Assembly: GCA_002007465.1 (NCBI GenBank)
Contig: LNAC01000736.1
Location: 530,200 to 594,199, forward strand
Reading direction: 5' to 3'
Length of the DNA stretch: 64,000 nucleotides
Source: Ailurus styani
Taxonomy: Eukaryota > Chordata > Mammalia > Carnivora > Ailuridae
The position numbers and the translations under genes are program-made. The notes under the pieces were generated by a model. That model saw only the letters and a list, made by a program, of their open reading frames with translations. It searched no databases and had not been told where the DNA came from. Shown here in pieces: positions 46,650 to 59,174 of this stretch. How positions within the stretch are numbered: position 1 is the stretch's first letter; every line of letters begins with the position of its first letter.

Positions 46650-47062
46650 CTGGAGCTATTTTTAGTCATTGTTGGCTTAATTTTTAATAAATTCTGTAGT
46701 ATAATTTATGTGCAGTAAAATGCATCCATTTTAAATGTATGGTTCAGTAAATTCTGACAAATAGATGTGACATGCTCACAATCAAGATAGAGAATTCTTC
46801 TATCACCTCAAAGACCTTTCTCATGCCCTTTTGAAGCCCATGAGTACCACCCCCTCTTTTAGGTAATTGGTGATCTAGCTTCTATCACTATAGATTAGTA
46901 TTCTAAAATTTCATGTAAAAGAATCATTCTGTGTGTACTCTTTCATGTCTGTCTTCTTTCATTCTACATAATGATTTTGAGATTCTCCCATGTTGTTGTA
47001 TATATCTGTAATTGCTTTTCATTGCTGTGTGGAATTTCATTGCATAAATAGACAAACTTTAT
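46650..47062 (-). mobile_element. Old L1 (L1M-type) 3' fragment, antisense
   Basis: The plus strand shows the classic antisense phrase set: TAATTTATGTGCAGTAAAATGC, ATCCATTTTAAATGTATGGTTCAGTAAATTC, TCTGTCTTCTTTCATTCTACATAATG, GAGATTCTCCCATGTTGTTG and TTGCTGTGTGGAATTTC. Confidence 0.85.
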
Positions 47063-48585
47063 CATTTTTGCAGTTGTTTAGTGAATACGGTGGTAACATA
47101 TTACAGAGATTCTAGTTCCTGTAACTTTCTTCTGAGGAGAGTTGATGTTTGTTCTGATAAGCAATTCAATTACTGGCTGATTTACTCCAACTTCTGTAAG
47201 TTTAGCTTTATATACTGTGGTTTTGGTGCTGTGGAAAGCCCTAAACCATTTTATTTAGCAGAACCCGATTCCCTAACAGTATTCTCTGGATCCTTTTAGT
47301 GTTTGGTTTCAAGCTTTTTAGCATAGTCCTAGAGTAGAACTTATTCTAAATAAGGTCTTAGTTTTTACTCCTATAGTACCTAGAATAAGGAAGAGACAAA
47401 TAGCAAATATCTGATTATCTGGGGCCACATAGTCTACTTTGTTTTGAGTGAGAAGACCCAGAGTTGGTTTGTCACTTGGGGCTTGGGCTGACTAGACATA
47501 CTGTGTTTTTGGTCAAGTGGAGCATTTACAGGGACATGTGGTCATCTAAGTTTTGGCTTGTGGATGTCCTGTGTTAATAAAATCTTAACAAGTCTCTCCA
47601 ATCTGGAACTCCAATGACCCCCACACTGACTGAGCAATGAGAGATGTACTTGGCTCTCAAGTTTGGAGCTACTATTTCCTGGGAAACCTTAATGCACACA
47701 TGTCAAGCACAGCCCTTGGACAAGGCCTCACAGGGATCCCCACTTGGATTTTAGGAATTCCCTCTAAATAAATCATCTCCCTATTCTTTGGTGACTTCCT
47801 TTGCAGAATGAAGCTGTGTTAGCTGTTGTAGATCCTGATTTCTGTATCCCCAAGCTCAGTGGGACCATTGCATCCCACATGTTCTATTGAGGTCAGGAAA
47901 TTGTCTCATATATTTTGTATAATTTTATGGCTGCTCATGGTAAGTCTAATCTAGTGTATCATAGCTCATAATAGATAACTGGTTAAACAGAACAAATTAT
48001 GTTGAGTTTAAATTTCAACATCCTTAAATAAAATTTGGGGTAGGCCTTTATAACATGCAGTTTTACTCCAGAACTACTTTTAAGCTAAGAATGAAACACT
48101 AGCAGGGGTCTTCTTTTAGAGGATTTATTTTCCTGACTACCCACCTGATCCACCAGCACATAGTAAACACATCTCCATTTCCCCAGAGAACAGTGAAACT
48201 GAGAGAAAGAGGGAGGAAAGAGAAAGAATCCAAAAGCTTTTCTTCTAATTTATTTTAGGCAAGAAAAATGGAGACTTCTCTCAGATGGCATGGCACACAG
48301 AAGAATGCGAAGACTCAATGATACATCATCACAGAAGGGAGGTATCTCTCATGGAATTCCAAGATGGAAGCATTCTGTAAAGAAATGATGGCATGTTGGA
48401 TGTATGTAATCCTTTTAATTTTATATAGTCACCCAATCTGTCTAAAAGGAAGGGTTATTCATTTGTCTGTGACTCTCTCCCACCATTTTGGTATGCTAGG
48501 CCTCCCATTTTGAAAGATGTTTCACATTTTAGCTAAAATGACTTTATTCATCTTCCTTGACAGTTTATAAAGTAAATGTATCCTA
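47063..48585. other. Single-copy non-coding stretch
   Basis: No repeat, RNA gene or credible exon seen. Confidence 0.45.
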
Positions 48586-48589
48586 TCCA

Positions 48590-49020
48590 CATGTACACAT
48601 TTCTTATTGCTGCAGTAACAAATTATCACAAACTTAGGAGCTTAAAACACAAATATATTGACTTATAGTTCCAAAGGTCAGAAATGTTAGCATCGAGGTG
48701 CCGGAAGGGCTGCATTCCTTCTGGAGGCTCCAGCGCAGAATCTGTTTCTTTGCTTGTTTGAGCTTCTAGAGGTTACCCAGCAGCTCACAGACTTCTTTGC
48801 ACCACTCCAACTTACCCTCACCACACTCCTTTTCTGACCTTTACCCTTTGCTCCTTTTTATAAGAACTCTTGTGACTACATTGGGTTCAGCTAAATAATA
48901 CAGCACTGTGTTCCCACTCCAAGAGCTTTAACTTGGTCATATCTGCAAAGCCCCTTTATGATATTATAGATTCCAGGGACAAGGGCGTGGACATCCATTG
49001 GGAGCCATTATTCTGTCTAG
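48590..49020 (-). mobile_element. MLT1-type (MaLR) LTR, antisense
   Basis: On the plus strand the complement reads in order: CTTATTGCTGCAGTAACAAATTATCACAAACTTAGGAGCTTAAAAC, GGCTGCATTCCTTCTGGAGGCTCC, AGCTTCTAGAGG, TTTTTATAAGAACTCTTGTGACTACATTGGG, then ATATCTGCAAAGCCCC and GGACATCCATTGGGAGCCATTATTCTGTCTAG. This is the full complement of an MLT1-like LTR. Solo copy, moderately diverged. Confidence 0.82.
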
Positions 49021-50640
49021 AAGAGTATAAATATATGTTTGGACTAATTAAAAACCAGTTTCTATACCTTGTAATTTTCAATAGTCCACACGTATTAATG
49101 AAAGTTCCCATTATTTCTGACCTAGAGTTGAAATAATTAGAAATTGTTGAATTTAGGAAATCAGAGACCTCCAGAAGTTTGAGGATTTTTCCTCCAAATA
49201 TCCCTTTCATGTGTAACATGTTAGTAAGGGAGGAGAAGATAGAAGGAGGTTTTACAAATCTAACTCAAGATTTTCTTTAACAGACTTTCAAGTCTACATC
49301 TTCTCAAACTTTCTTCTGTAGCAATCAAGATGTTTTAGTAAATTTTTAGGAAGTTAAAAATGTAAAAAGATACAAACTATATATTTCATCTATTTAGAAA
49401 AGGTTATTCACACCTTCAGTGTCATTTTAGGAGAGAACTACTTGCAGAGTGTCTGATGAAAGTCTCTTCAGCTTGTCATTTGGTAACAAAATCACAAAAA
49501 TTATTTTTAGAACAAAATAAAAATTTCCAAGCATGAAGGTTTGCATGAATTTAAGTCTCTACACCATAATACATATTTTATTTCTAAACCAATCTCAGTA
49601 TTATGTTTTTATATTGGTTAATGATTAATCATAACTTTTATTCATCAACTGGCAATAAATTTTAAAAACTGACAACTTATTAAAAGAGAAATGTCAACAT
49701 TTATCTCAGTACAGCAGACATGTTAAAGATTTTATTAAATGAACTTTATAATAAAATCTGTAATATCAAACTGATCCAATATAAAACCTTTTACCCTAAA
49801 ACCTTTCTCTCTCACACTCTATGAATTATCTAAGAGGGAACATAAGATTATATTATTATGAAATTGTTCATGAGTTGAGCAATATTGGAAATGCTAACAT
49901 GTAAAATTAAGGAAGCTTAGAAGTGAGTCTTGACTTTAGCTGAGAGAAGTGGGGTTAAGACAAGCTTCCTGGAGTAACTAAGCCCTCAGCTAAATGTGAA
50001 AAGATAAACAGGATTTACCCAGCAAAGTATAAGTAGAAGGGAGGAGAGGGGATGTCATTTCAAGTGGAGAGGACAGCATGAGGGAAATCAATAGTGAGGT
50101 GGTATTTCTAGACTGTAAATAAAATCAATGTAGTGATTTTAAAAGACCAGGACCAGAGAGGTCATCAGGGAAAGACACGGAGGACATTAAATGTCACATG
50201 AGGAACTTGACTTGATACCCTCATGATAGGAGGCTGAAGAAGCAGGAGGGGGATAAATGACTGCTGTGGTTCTGATGGAGTTCTCTGGAAGTTTTGTGAG
50301 AGAGGGATCATAAAGAATGGATTCAAGGACATGTGGGAATGTTCTCATGTGGGAAGCTAATGAGCTGGGAGATGCAGAAGTAGAGCTCAGCAGACTCTAA
50401 TAGATGATGTTGGCAAAGGTCAATGATGAGTTGGAGGTGGAGTCCTAGTGAGGAAGAAGCAAAAGAAGGCTCTGAGTCGCTTCCGTGGTTTCCAAGTAAG
50501 CGAGAAGCAAACTCATGATGAAGATAAATTAGATACTGTGGAATATCCAGATGCCAAGTGGTGGCCAATACCACATAAGAATGGATGAAATTACCCAGAC
50601 AGAAGACTGAGGAGAGAAGAGAGAACAACCACAATGGTGC
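49021..50640. other. Mostly single-copy, non-coding; very old LINE texture at 49920-50320
   Basis: The G/A-rich segment at 49920-50320 recalls antisense L2 but is too diverged to call. The 110-codon minus frame at 50323-50655 has no domain signal. Confidence 0.35.
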
Positions 50641-50644
50641 TAAC

Positions 50645-50835
50645 ATACATGGCAAGCAGTTATGTAGCAGGTACTCTTGGAAGACTTCACACGTATTAAC
50701 TCTTTAATGTTCGTAACATACCTAACCACACTTCACAGGTGACAAAACTGAGGAAAAGTGTCTAAGAAAATTCCCCAACACCACACAGTGGCCAACAGGG
50801 GAGTTGAAATTCCCGCTGAGGCAGCCAGGCATTGC
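50645..50835 (-). mobile_element. MIR, antisense
   Basis: ATGTAGCAGGTACTCTTGG, CACGTATTAACTCTTTAATGTTCGTAACATACC, CACAGGTGACAAAACTGAGG, CCACACAGTGGCCAACAGGGGAGTTGAAATTCCCGC: the complete antisense MIR order, well preserved. Confidence 0.9.
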
Positions 50836-51414
50836 AGGATGTGCTCTCAGGTGAAGAGAGCAGGATGTACTCTCACTTCCTTGAGTGCTGCCACTGGAAA
50901 GGCAGCAGAGTGATCCAGAGAGGGACAGAGACAGAGCTATTAGATTTTATAAACAGGAGGAAATCACCAGAGGGTAAATTTCAGTACCAGAAGATTGAAG
51001 CAGAGAGGAAGGTGATATGATAACACATGAGTGAGAGGAATAGCAGAGTCCTGAGTATTTATTTGATATAGTTGTAGACATAAGGTACATTTACATTTGC
51101 TTCCCCCAGATGTTTGAGTGCTTCATATGATACAATGTTGGATAAGCTTGGCCCTTGGCCTCATTAACTTATGTTTTAGTACCTGTAATATCACAATTTG
51201 TAATTATTTAATTTATTTATTTATTGCCTATTGCTCTGAAGGAAATCAGTCATTAGATGTGATGGACATTGTCAAGGAAGATGTTATCCAATCTGAGATC
51301 TGAGGGGTTGAAAGGAGATTTCTGGATAAAGAGGGAAAAAAGTTTCCTAAGTGAGTAAAGGAGAAGTCCTTATGTTCATTCAAAATGAATTTGGCACTTT
51401 GAAGAAATAGTTTT
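50836..51414. other. Single-copy non-coding stretch
   Basis: No repeat or gene recognised. Confidence 0.4.
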
Positions 51415-51534
51415 AAAAGGAAGAAGAAGAAGGAAGAGAAGAAAAGGAGGAGGAAGAAGAAGACGGAGAGCAACAGGAGAAGGAGGAGGAGGAAGAGAAA
51501 GAGAAGAGGGGGGAAGAAGAGGAGGAAGGGAAAG
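51415..51534 (+). repeat. Long purine tract (GAA/GGA-rich)
   Basis: 49 consecutive purines at 51415-51463 and about 60 at 51475-51534, separated by a short stretch with three cytosines. Units are mixed GAA, GGA and GAGAA. The serine/phenylalanine-rich frame on the minus strand is a by-product of this composition. Confidence 0.95.
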
Positions 51535-51932
51535 CCAATGTTGCTGTTGCAGAGTGAATTAGCAGAAAGGAAAAATGGCAGGAGTTTGGAGAGCCAGACA
51601 AGAAGACAGAAGATTCCAGAGTCTCATTGCACATCACAAATCTGTGACTTATTCCAATTGCAACCTGAAAGTGACCTGATTTGGTTTACATCTTTCTTTG
51701 GCTACTGTGTGGAGACTGAACTAAAAGACAAAAGTGAGAATGAAAAGATGAGGTACCTGAGGCTTGAAATAATTCTGACCAAGTGTGGCAATATTGATGG
51801 GAGGGATAAATGTATTTGACCAAACAAAAGTTAACAAAATAAACCAGCAAAATGTGATAGTAGGAATAAAAGCAAGGGTGTAAATTATTATACTAAATGT
51901 GTGTGGCTGGATTCTTGAAAAATTAAAGATTC

Positions 51933-52139
51933 GGGCACCTGGGTGGCTCAGTGGGTTAAAGTGGGTTAGGTCATGATCCCAGGGTCCTGGGATCGAGGCC
52001 CACATTGGGCTCTCTGCTCGGCAGGGAGCCTGCTTCCTCCTCTCTCTCTGCCTGCCTCTCTGCCTACTTGTGATCTGATCTCTCTCTCTCTCTGTGTCAA
52101 ATAAATAAATAAAATCTTAAAAAAAAAAAGAAAAAGAAA
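51933..52139 (+). mobile_element. CAN-SINE, young type, with rearranged head
   Basis: Head GGGCACCTGGGTGGCTCAGTGGGTTAAA is followed by a repeated GTGGGTT and then AGGTCATG; the usual segment between (about 17 bases) is missing. Body and tail are normal. A perfect 16-bp repeat GAAAAATTAAAGATTC lies at 51917-51932 and 52140-52155. Confidence 0.96.
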
Positions 52140-52155
52140 GAAAAATTAAAGATTC

Positions 52156-52745
52156 CCTTCTTTGGTTCAGAAGCAAAACACAGTTCTGTGTTTTTCACAA
52201 GACACGTGTAACATGAAGTAAAAAAGAGGAATTGACAATGCAGGGGTGGTCAGTTACCAGGAAATTCAGGTCATAAGAAATCAGAAATTGTGACAGTAAT
52301 ATCAAAGAAGTGGAATTTGAGGCTGAAACAGTTAATATGACAAAAGTTACAAGTGGACAGAAGTTATCATCCCCAAAGAAAATACGGTTGTCATAATCTC
52401 ATACACTGATGGGGTTCAGGACATGCTACCCCAAAACATGACACCTTGGTGTATTGAATATCTTAAGGAGTTTGTGAAAATGACAAAAGCAGGAAGGTCA
52501 CTCTGACCTCCCCCAGCTACCTTCCTCCTGAAGGCAGGAGAGCAATCTGTTGTTGTTGTTCCTTATTTCTGTGTGAAAGTGCTCTCCTTGTGAAGGGAGA
52601 TATCTGTCTTGACTTTGGGGCCAAGAAGCTATATAAGCAAACATTGTCACTTCATCATTTACTCCCCCTGACCAAACCTCTTTGTCCTGTCAATTCTTCA
52701 CAAATTTATTATTTCTTCATCTAAAGGGAGGTATAAAACTTTCTT
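52156..52745. other. Single-copy non-coding stretch
   Basis: Nothing recognised. Confidence 0.4.
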
Positions 52746-52762
52746 CCTCTTATCTCTTCTTT

Positions 52763-52969
52763 TTTATATTTTTTTTATTTTTTATTCTTTGCCCCAGGGG
52801 TACAGGTCTGTGAATCATCAGGCTTACATCTTTCACAGCATTCACCAAAGCACAAACCCTCCCCAATGTCCATAACCCATCCACCCTATCCCTACCTTCC
52901 CACCCCCAGTAACCCTCAGTTTGTTTTGTGAGATTAGGAGTCTCTTATGGTTTGTCTCCTTCCCCATCC
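52763..52969 (-). mobile_element. Short carnivore L1 3' end, antisense, with target-site duplication
   Basis: Antisense L1 3' UTR: TTTATTCTTTGCCCCAGGGGTACAGGTCTGTGAATC, CACAGCATTCACCAAAGCAC, CCTCAGTTTGTTTTGTGAGATTAGGAGTCTC. Flanking 17-bp repeats CCTCTTATCTCTTCTTT (52746-52762) and CCTCTTATCCCTTCTTT (52970-52986) differ at one base. Only about 200 bases of L1 were copied. Confidence 0.93.
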
Positions 52970-52986
52970 CCTCTTATCCCTTCTTT

Positions 52987-53570
52987 GGGTCTTCATGCTC
53001 TTGTGAAGGCTCCCAGAGTCATGTAAATATTTCAAAAAATGCATATGCTTTTGTCGTGTTAATCTGTTGGTTTAATTTTCAGACCCAGCCAGGGACCCCA
53101 AGAGGGTCAGGGAAAACATTTTCCTTGCCTATAGATAGTACCAAAAAATGCAACAATATTCAATTTGGAGATACAAGAGGACGTGATAAAAGCACAATGG
53201 TAATGGGATATGTTTAGTGTATATTTTCAGAATTTGACAGATTTTACCAGTGAAACTATAGAAGACACAAAATTCGAATCAGCAGGTTTACTGTATAGCT
53301 TTGAACTATGACTCTCCACACAGTTCCAAAGAACATGAAGAGATAAACCCATGCTCGTGGGGTAACAAGGACATGGGGACTAGTATAAATGCCAGTTTCC
53401 CTGTAGGTGGGGAAATGAATATCCCAAACCAGGGGAGCCAACTCCAGAGTTCCTGGGACAACAGGAAGTGGAGTGGAGAACACACAGAGATGGGTGAGGA
53501 GAGAAGTGGTAACAAACCAGATAGAAATCGCCCACACAAAGAGAAATCCCTTTTAGTTTGTCTATTTATG
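52987..53570. other. Unassigned stretch
   Basis: Overlapping open frames up to 114 codons on both strands (53256-53645) have no recognisable domain. Part of the plus-strand frame ends in SINE tail sequence. No gene called. Confidence 0.35.
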
Positions 53571-53574
53571 CAAT

Positions 53575-53690
53575 TCTTTTTCCCTCTTCCTCTGCTTCTC
53601 CCCCAGCTCATGCTCTCTCTATGTCTCTCTCCAGTAAGTAAATAAATAAATAAAATCTAATTTAAAAAAGAAAAAAAAAAACTGAACCAG
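53575..53690 (+). mobile_element. 5'-truncated CAN-SINE (body and tail)
   Basis: TCCCTCTTCCTCTGCTTCTCCCCCAGCTCATGCTCTCTC is SINE body, followed by AGTAAGTAAATAAATAAATAAAATC and an A-rich end. The tRNA-like head is absent. Confidence 0.78.
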
Positions 53691-53769
53691 TCCTGAAACC
53701 TGCAGAGCAAATCCATGTTAGTATTGATTTTATGTTGTAGTTAAGCTAGCAATGATCTTTCAGTTTCCA

Positions 53770-53965
53770 GATCCTTGTTGGAATCCTGCCTTAGGCAAAT
53801 CTCTCTGAGCCTCAGTTTTCATATCTTTAAAATGGGACAGTGATAACTCAAAAAGATAGGTATGCAAATTAAACGCAGTCATACACTGGAAACATCTGGC
53901 ATATCACATACATTCACAGAAATGAAATTGTAAGGCACTTAATAAATTCCTAAAGGGAGCTAGTT
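53770..53965 (+). mobile_element. MIR
   Basis: CCTGCCTTAGGCAAATCTCTCTGAGCCTCAGTTTTC, TCTTTAAAATGGGACAGTGATAAC, GCAAATTAAACGC, CATCTGGCATATCAC: sense MIR in order. Confidence 0.88.
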
Positions 53966-56720
53966 TCTGGGAATTCACATTTAAAAGTATAATCCGCTTA
54001 AAACAGTGGTCATGGCAGTTTTCCCGTAAAAGCACTTGATGTAGTTCTTAATATTATAAACACAACAAAATTCAAAATATCATGAATTATTTTCAGAGTT
54101 GATCTTGTTGATGATTGTAACGATATCTATGGTAAGAAATCTTGCCATGAAAATATGGCTTATTTTCTATTTATAATATTTTTATCACTTAAGCCATTTC
54201 CCTGCATTTATTAATCTTTACTGTAGCCTGATGCAAGTAAAATGTGAGTTCTGTAGACCACATTATTTCCCCTAAAGAACTTTAATGGATTCCCAAAATA
54301 CCACAATCCCTAACATGAGTTTGACACCCCACAAATCAAATGTTCAGAAAGATTGAATTTTCTGAACTTGCTTTATAATACCACTTGATATATATTTTTG
54401 TCAAAAATGTTATTTTTGTTTCTGTAGCTTCACATGTAGATTTTCAACTGCTTTCTCCCAAAATGGGATCATGCCTTTTATCTCGGAAAAGATTGAAAAT
54501 GAATTTCCTTTCATTAACTTACTTTATTTCCTCAGAAGCATTTTTATATCTGTGTCTTACCATACATAATTTATAGTGTGGGGATTTTCTTTCTAACAGA
54601 CTTTTCAAAGCACCTAGAAAATTATCTCAACCTTTCTGACATCTATAACTCCTGCAAATAGGAAAAGGAATATGAATTCAGGCATTTCTCTTTTGGCGAG
54701 TAAACACAGTATGACTATTTGTTTTGAAAAGTTAAGTTAAACAAGGCCCAGGAGAGCTAGAAGTAGAGTTTTTTTCTTCCACCAACCATCTGTTGTGTTT
54801 AATTCCAAGGGAAAAAAAAAAAAAAACAAACAAGGAGGAGAGGCTGCATACCTTGGCTATTAAAAAAATATAACGAGCTCCAAGTAGAACATCACTATGA
54901 AAATATGATGCCCCCCCCCTCCACTCTCCTCATGAGTCTGGTGAGAGGTAAAGCCTTGGAGCACTTTTGCTTTTTTCCAACTATGTTCCTGGAAAGGGGA
55001 CTGACTGAGAAGAAGATTAGTGGGTAAGAGGTTTACAGGGAGTGCTCTTGGGATAAATACAGTGGGAAAGAAAGGAAGTGGGAACAAGCAGAGGAGAAGA
55101 GTCCAGCTGTGATGTAGTCACCTGTGCAAATCCTAGGGGAATCCTGAAGACAGATGGTTCAACAGAGCTGTCTCTAAGGGAGACCTTTATGCCCCCTGGT
55201 CACCTGTGACCTTGGTGAGGAAGCCTTGGGCAGCTGAGCTAATTCCTGAAGGTGCTGGCAACTAAGGATGGACTCCCAGCAGTTTGTGCAAGAAGTCTTC
55301 TGTTCCTGGAGGGGGATCTGAGCAGTGCAACACAGAATGCTCCAAGATGCTGGAAAGAAGATAATTTTAGATTGAGAAATCCAGATTCATGAGAGATCAT
55401 TTAAAATGTTTTAATTCAACACAATAGTAATCACAGGGTCCAGTCCATTACATTGGGCACTCAGGTTATTCCATCATGATTGAATCTTGTTCCCATCCTT
55501 AGGTAACCAAAAACTTGTGGAGGGTTGAGACAGAAATGAATGATTACACTGCAAAGTGGATTGTGCTAAGTGGCATAAAAGAGGTAAAGAGATAGCAGAA
55601 AGTGCCAGAAAGGAAGTGGTGATGTGGAGAAGGAGTGGTAAGGCCTGGCTTTGGAATGCAGGAGGTATTTGAGTCAGATCTTAAAGAGTTAAATGCATTG
55701 GAGCAAAGGATAAAAGACTTCCAGGCAGAGGGGATAAAGCTGTGTTTCCAGTGGGCCCTTAGTAGCTGTTCCATGATGAGGACCTAAGAAATCTTTTACG
55801 AAGTGGATAATGCATGCTTCTGTTGTAGAATTGATGCCATAGCCATCGAGGTGGAGGGGACTGTTCTGCTCTTAGATATCTATCACTCTCAACATAAGAG
55901 AAGCATCTGCCCCCCACACCACAATCTTATATGAGGGTCCACCTCTTCTTCAGCTTTCGTGAAGGATAAAACACAATCCTAAGTGTTCAAAGCAGCAGAA
56001 GCCTGTGTGGAATTTAGATTCACTAGAATATGAGTAAAGAACATATAATGGGTATGGAAACCTAGCCCCACATGGCAAGCACCTGCAACTTCTGCTTTAG
56101 AAGCAGAAGAAGAAAAGGATTTCTTCCTGCTGTGCATCTGTATTTCTCCCTTTCCTCAGTGAGCCTCAGGCACTAGTCAGAGGGTAGAAAACTCCAGTCA
56201 CCTCCCCGCAATGCTCCCAGGAGGAAACTCACAGTCAAGGCAGCAGCTTTCCATCGGCACACTCCTGCCTCTATGGTACAAGAGAACCACACTTAGGATC
56301 ACGCATGTCTGCAGGACAATTGCTTGAAGAGAGGAGACTTCACCACGTGGGACTTACACTCCTGGCACTCTCTTGTCATGTTTAAGGTGTCATTTTCCAA
56401 TGACTGTTTTTGTGTGTTGTCATCTCTGACCAGATCGTAAGTTTCTTTATGGTCCAAATCCTTCTTTGAATCTGCTGCAGTAGTCTCACCATGGTATATC
56501 TTTGCAGGGTGGAAAAAATACCTGATGATTTTGATCAACTGGGCACATACAGCAAATAGACCTTATGGGACATTGCTGTAGATGGACACATACGATGCCA
56601 TGGAGTGTTGAAACTTCACAAAAGTTGACAACCATGAGCTTCCATGAAGTCAAAATCATTCATTAATAACTGAAAGTCAATCTAATTAGTTTTTCTGTGT
56701 GGAGATGTTATACAGGACAG
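53966..56720. other. Single-copy non-coding stretch
   Basis: No named repeat or credible exon. A poly-A run at 54810 and a poly-C run at 54910 are simple sequence. The segment 55540-55790 has faint antisense-L2 texture. Confidence 0.4.
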
Positions 56721-56727
56721 GTTGAAA

Positions 56728-56815
56728 TTGTGTTCCCCAAAAAACATTTTGCATTTGTTTCCGATAGGTGTCCCTGGAATATGACCAGTCTAAAAGAATT
56801 TGTGTTCTCAGTTTG
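56728..56815 (+). mobile_element. Possible MLT1-type LTR start
   Basis: GGTTGAAATTGTGTTCCCCAAAAAACATTTTGC and GTGTCCCTGGAATATGACC resemble the opening of a MaLR LTR in sense. The rest is not convincing, so it may be a short remnant or chance. Confidence 0.35.
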
Positions 56816-58765
56816 GGCATCCTCGGGCCACAAAGATGATGTGAAATCTCAGCCAAAATGAAGACAAGCCCATAGGTACAAATTCTCTTCTAAGGTTTCT
56901 CTCTCTTTAACCCTGAGCAAAGACTATAAATCATTCTTTTCTTCTCCCTGCACCTCAGGCTGGATCTAGGTCCTACTCCACCCTTTAATGGAGCAAGTAA
57001 TCCTTCCTACGACCAGGTAGAGAGTTCATTCTAACACCCACCTCTTTGGAGCCAAGGTCTGGCACTTAGTTCTTGTGTGACCAATAAACCAAAACCCCTT
57101 TCTAGTTACCGGGACTGGAAAATCTCAAGGAGTCCGTCCCTTTATTGTTCCGGGTTTCACTTTCCTTTTCCTTCTGACTTGTGAAGATTTCCCTTACTTT
57201 TCTTAGTGATGAGCTGGGATTTTAAATGGCTTTTTTATCTAGCAGCATTTCTCAGTGCTGAAGGAGCAGGAAGGAGCAGAAGGACTGTTCAATAATCAAG
57301 TCTGCCATATTTCTAGAAATCTTTCAGTGGCACTGTTAAATTTTTTTTGGTGTACTAAAGGACCAGTAAGATGTAACTAGAATTGTCATTGCTTCCATTT
57401 ATATAATCTCTTTGGAGGAGTTTTGCTTCTGTATTAGGAATGAAGTACTACAGTGACCGTGACTTTCTTACCCCCTAAAGAAAACTATTTCTATGCATTG
57501 ACCTGCTGGATTAATAGAAGGTGTGGTGGCTTCTCCTCAATATTTCTAGAAATACTGTCATGTAAACTTCAGTGATCATGTTACCAAGCCACTGCGAATT
57601 AAACTTACCCTATCTTTTTCATGTATTATTTAAATGTATTAACAAATTTTTAAAAATGGCTTGATTTTTAACTATCCACTTATTATTTAGCTAAATTCAT
57701 TTTTAATATGATGAAAGTATATCACATTAAAAATGTGGGGATCATGGGATGAATTATGAAAGGAAGCTGCTTTTACTTGATGGCAGGTGAAATGAGGCTC
57801 TGAAATTTTTCCAGAACAACTGTTTGGGTGGGTCAATCTTTAAGCCCTTTGGTTGGTCAGCAACTTATTTTATTCTCTGTGCTTCCGCTGTACAGTATCT
57901 TGACCCCAGATCTTAAGCTCTTCTACGGAAAACAAACAAACAAACAGCCCGAATAACTGTTTACCATTTGACTGAAGCAATGGTTTTATTTATCTGTTGC
58001 TCCTTTGTTTGTTTCCTTACTGATGAAACAATGGTGTGTTTTCAACTTCAGAAGAGCCTCCTGGGATGAAAATGGTCAGATTAGTAACCAGTTTCAACAG
58101 CCATAGAATGTGTGAGTTTATTTGCAAAATAAAAAAATAATTGAAGTTTTTTTAACTACACAGTTAAAAGTGACATTTCTTGAAATCCGAAACAAATTTC
58201 CTTTAGTTTTTTTTTCTGTTTATTTTTATTTGACCAAGGGTGAAAGCCAAACTTAATAAAAAGCCATTCCCTTTCACTTGAAAATTCAAATATTTGGAAT
58301 AGCACTTAAAATAAAATGGCATCAGGAGCAATTTTAGGACACTTTAAAGACCGAATTTCCAGATGGTTAGGAGAATTGTCTACTTGTGTCTTGCCTGGCA
58401 AAATGGTAATTCCCTAAGCATTCTCACTCTTAGCCAGGAACAGGCCTCATGCTTATGAGATCCTTCACCATTTACCTATATTTTCTGATTTTGTTTTAAA
58501 ATCAAAAGGAAATGTTCTTTCTCCAACTTTCAACCATCATCCTCTGCCTTTAGATTTAAACAATTTAAATTTGTTACTCTGAGATGCATCCCAACCCACG
58601 TCTAGTGGTCTTCTGGCATAAATGGATACTTGGTAATAGATCATAAAGTGATATCATTGAAATATATCATATTGATTTCTTTTTGTCACCAAGTTTTATA
58701 TGAATGACCAGGTTGTATATGAATGAACCCATCTTCTGAATTATTTTTAAAGAAGTGAGCACATT
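56816..58765. other. Single-copy non-coding stretch
   Basis: No repeat recognised. The part at 57820-58120 contains several CTTTGTTT/AACAATGG-like words and looks less random than its neighbours, but nothing firm can be said. Confidence 0.4.
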
Positions 58766-58782
58766 GCTTAAACTTTTTGATG

Positions 58783-58995
58783 GGGTGCCTGGGTGGCTCA
58801 ATGGGTTAAAGGCTCTGCCTTCAGCTCAGGTCATGATCTCAGGGTCCTGGGATCGAGGCCCGCATCGGGCTCTCTGCTCAGCAGAGAGCCTGCTTCCTCC
58901 TCTCTCTCTGCCTGCCTCTCTCCCTGCTTGTGATCTCTCTCTCTCTCTCTGTGTCAAATAAATAAATAAATAAAACTCTTTTAAAAAAATAAATA
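58783..58995 (+). mobile_element. CAN-SINE, young type, with target-site duplication
   Basis: Head GGGTGCCTGGGTGGCTCAATG, body CTGCCTGCCTCTCTCCC, tail AAATAAATAAATAAATAAAACTC. A 13-bp repeat AAACTTTTTGATG lies at 58770-58782 and 58996-59008. Confidence 0.95.
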
Positions 58996-59174
58996 AAACT
59001 TTTTGATGATCTCACAGACTCACTCGATATATAGAAATCAATACGATTTACATTTGCTCAGTGCATTCATGATCTTAGAGTTGTCTGGCCAAAACCTTTT
59101 TCTGAGGCAGTCTGCACATCGTAGCATGACCTCAGACACAATGAAACATTTAATACTAGACTCCTCTCCATTAA

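Noticed and set aside
51413..51637. Ser/Phe-rich minus-strand frame
   Set aside because: Direct result of the purine tract, not a protein.
53256..53645. Overlapping frames of 93-114 codons on both strands
   Set aside because: Mutually overlapping, no domain, and the plus frame ends in SINE sequence.
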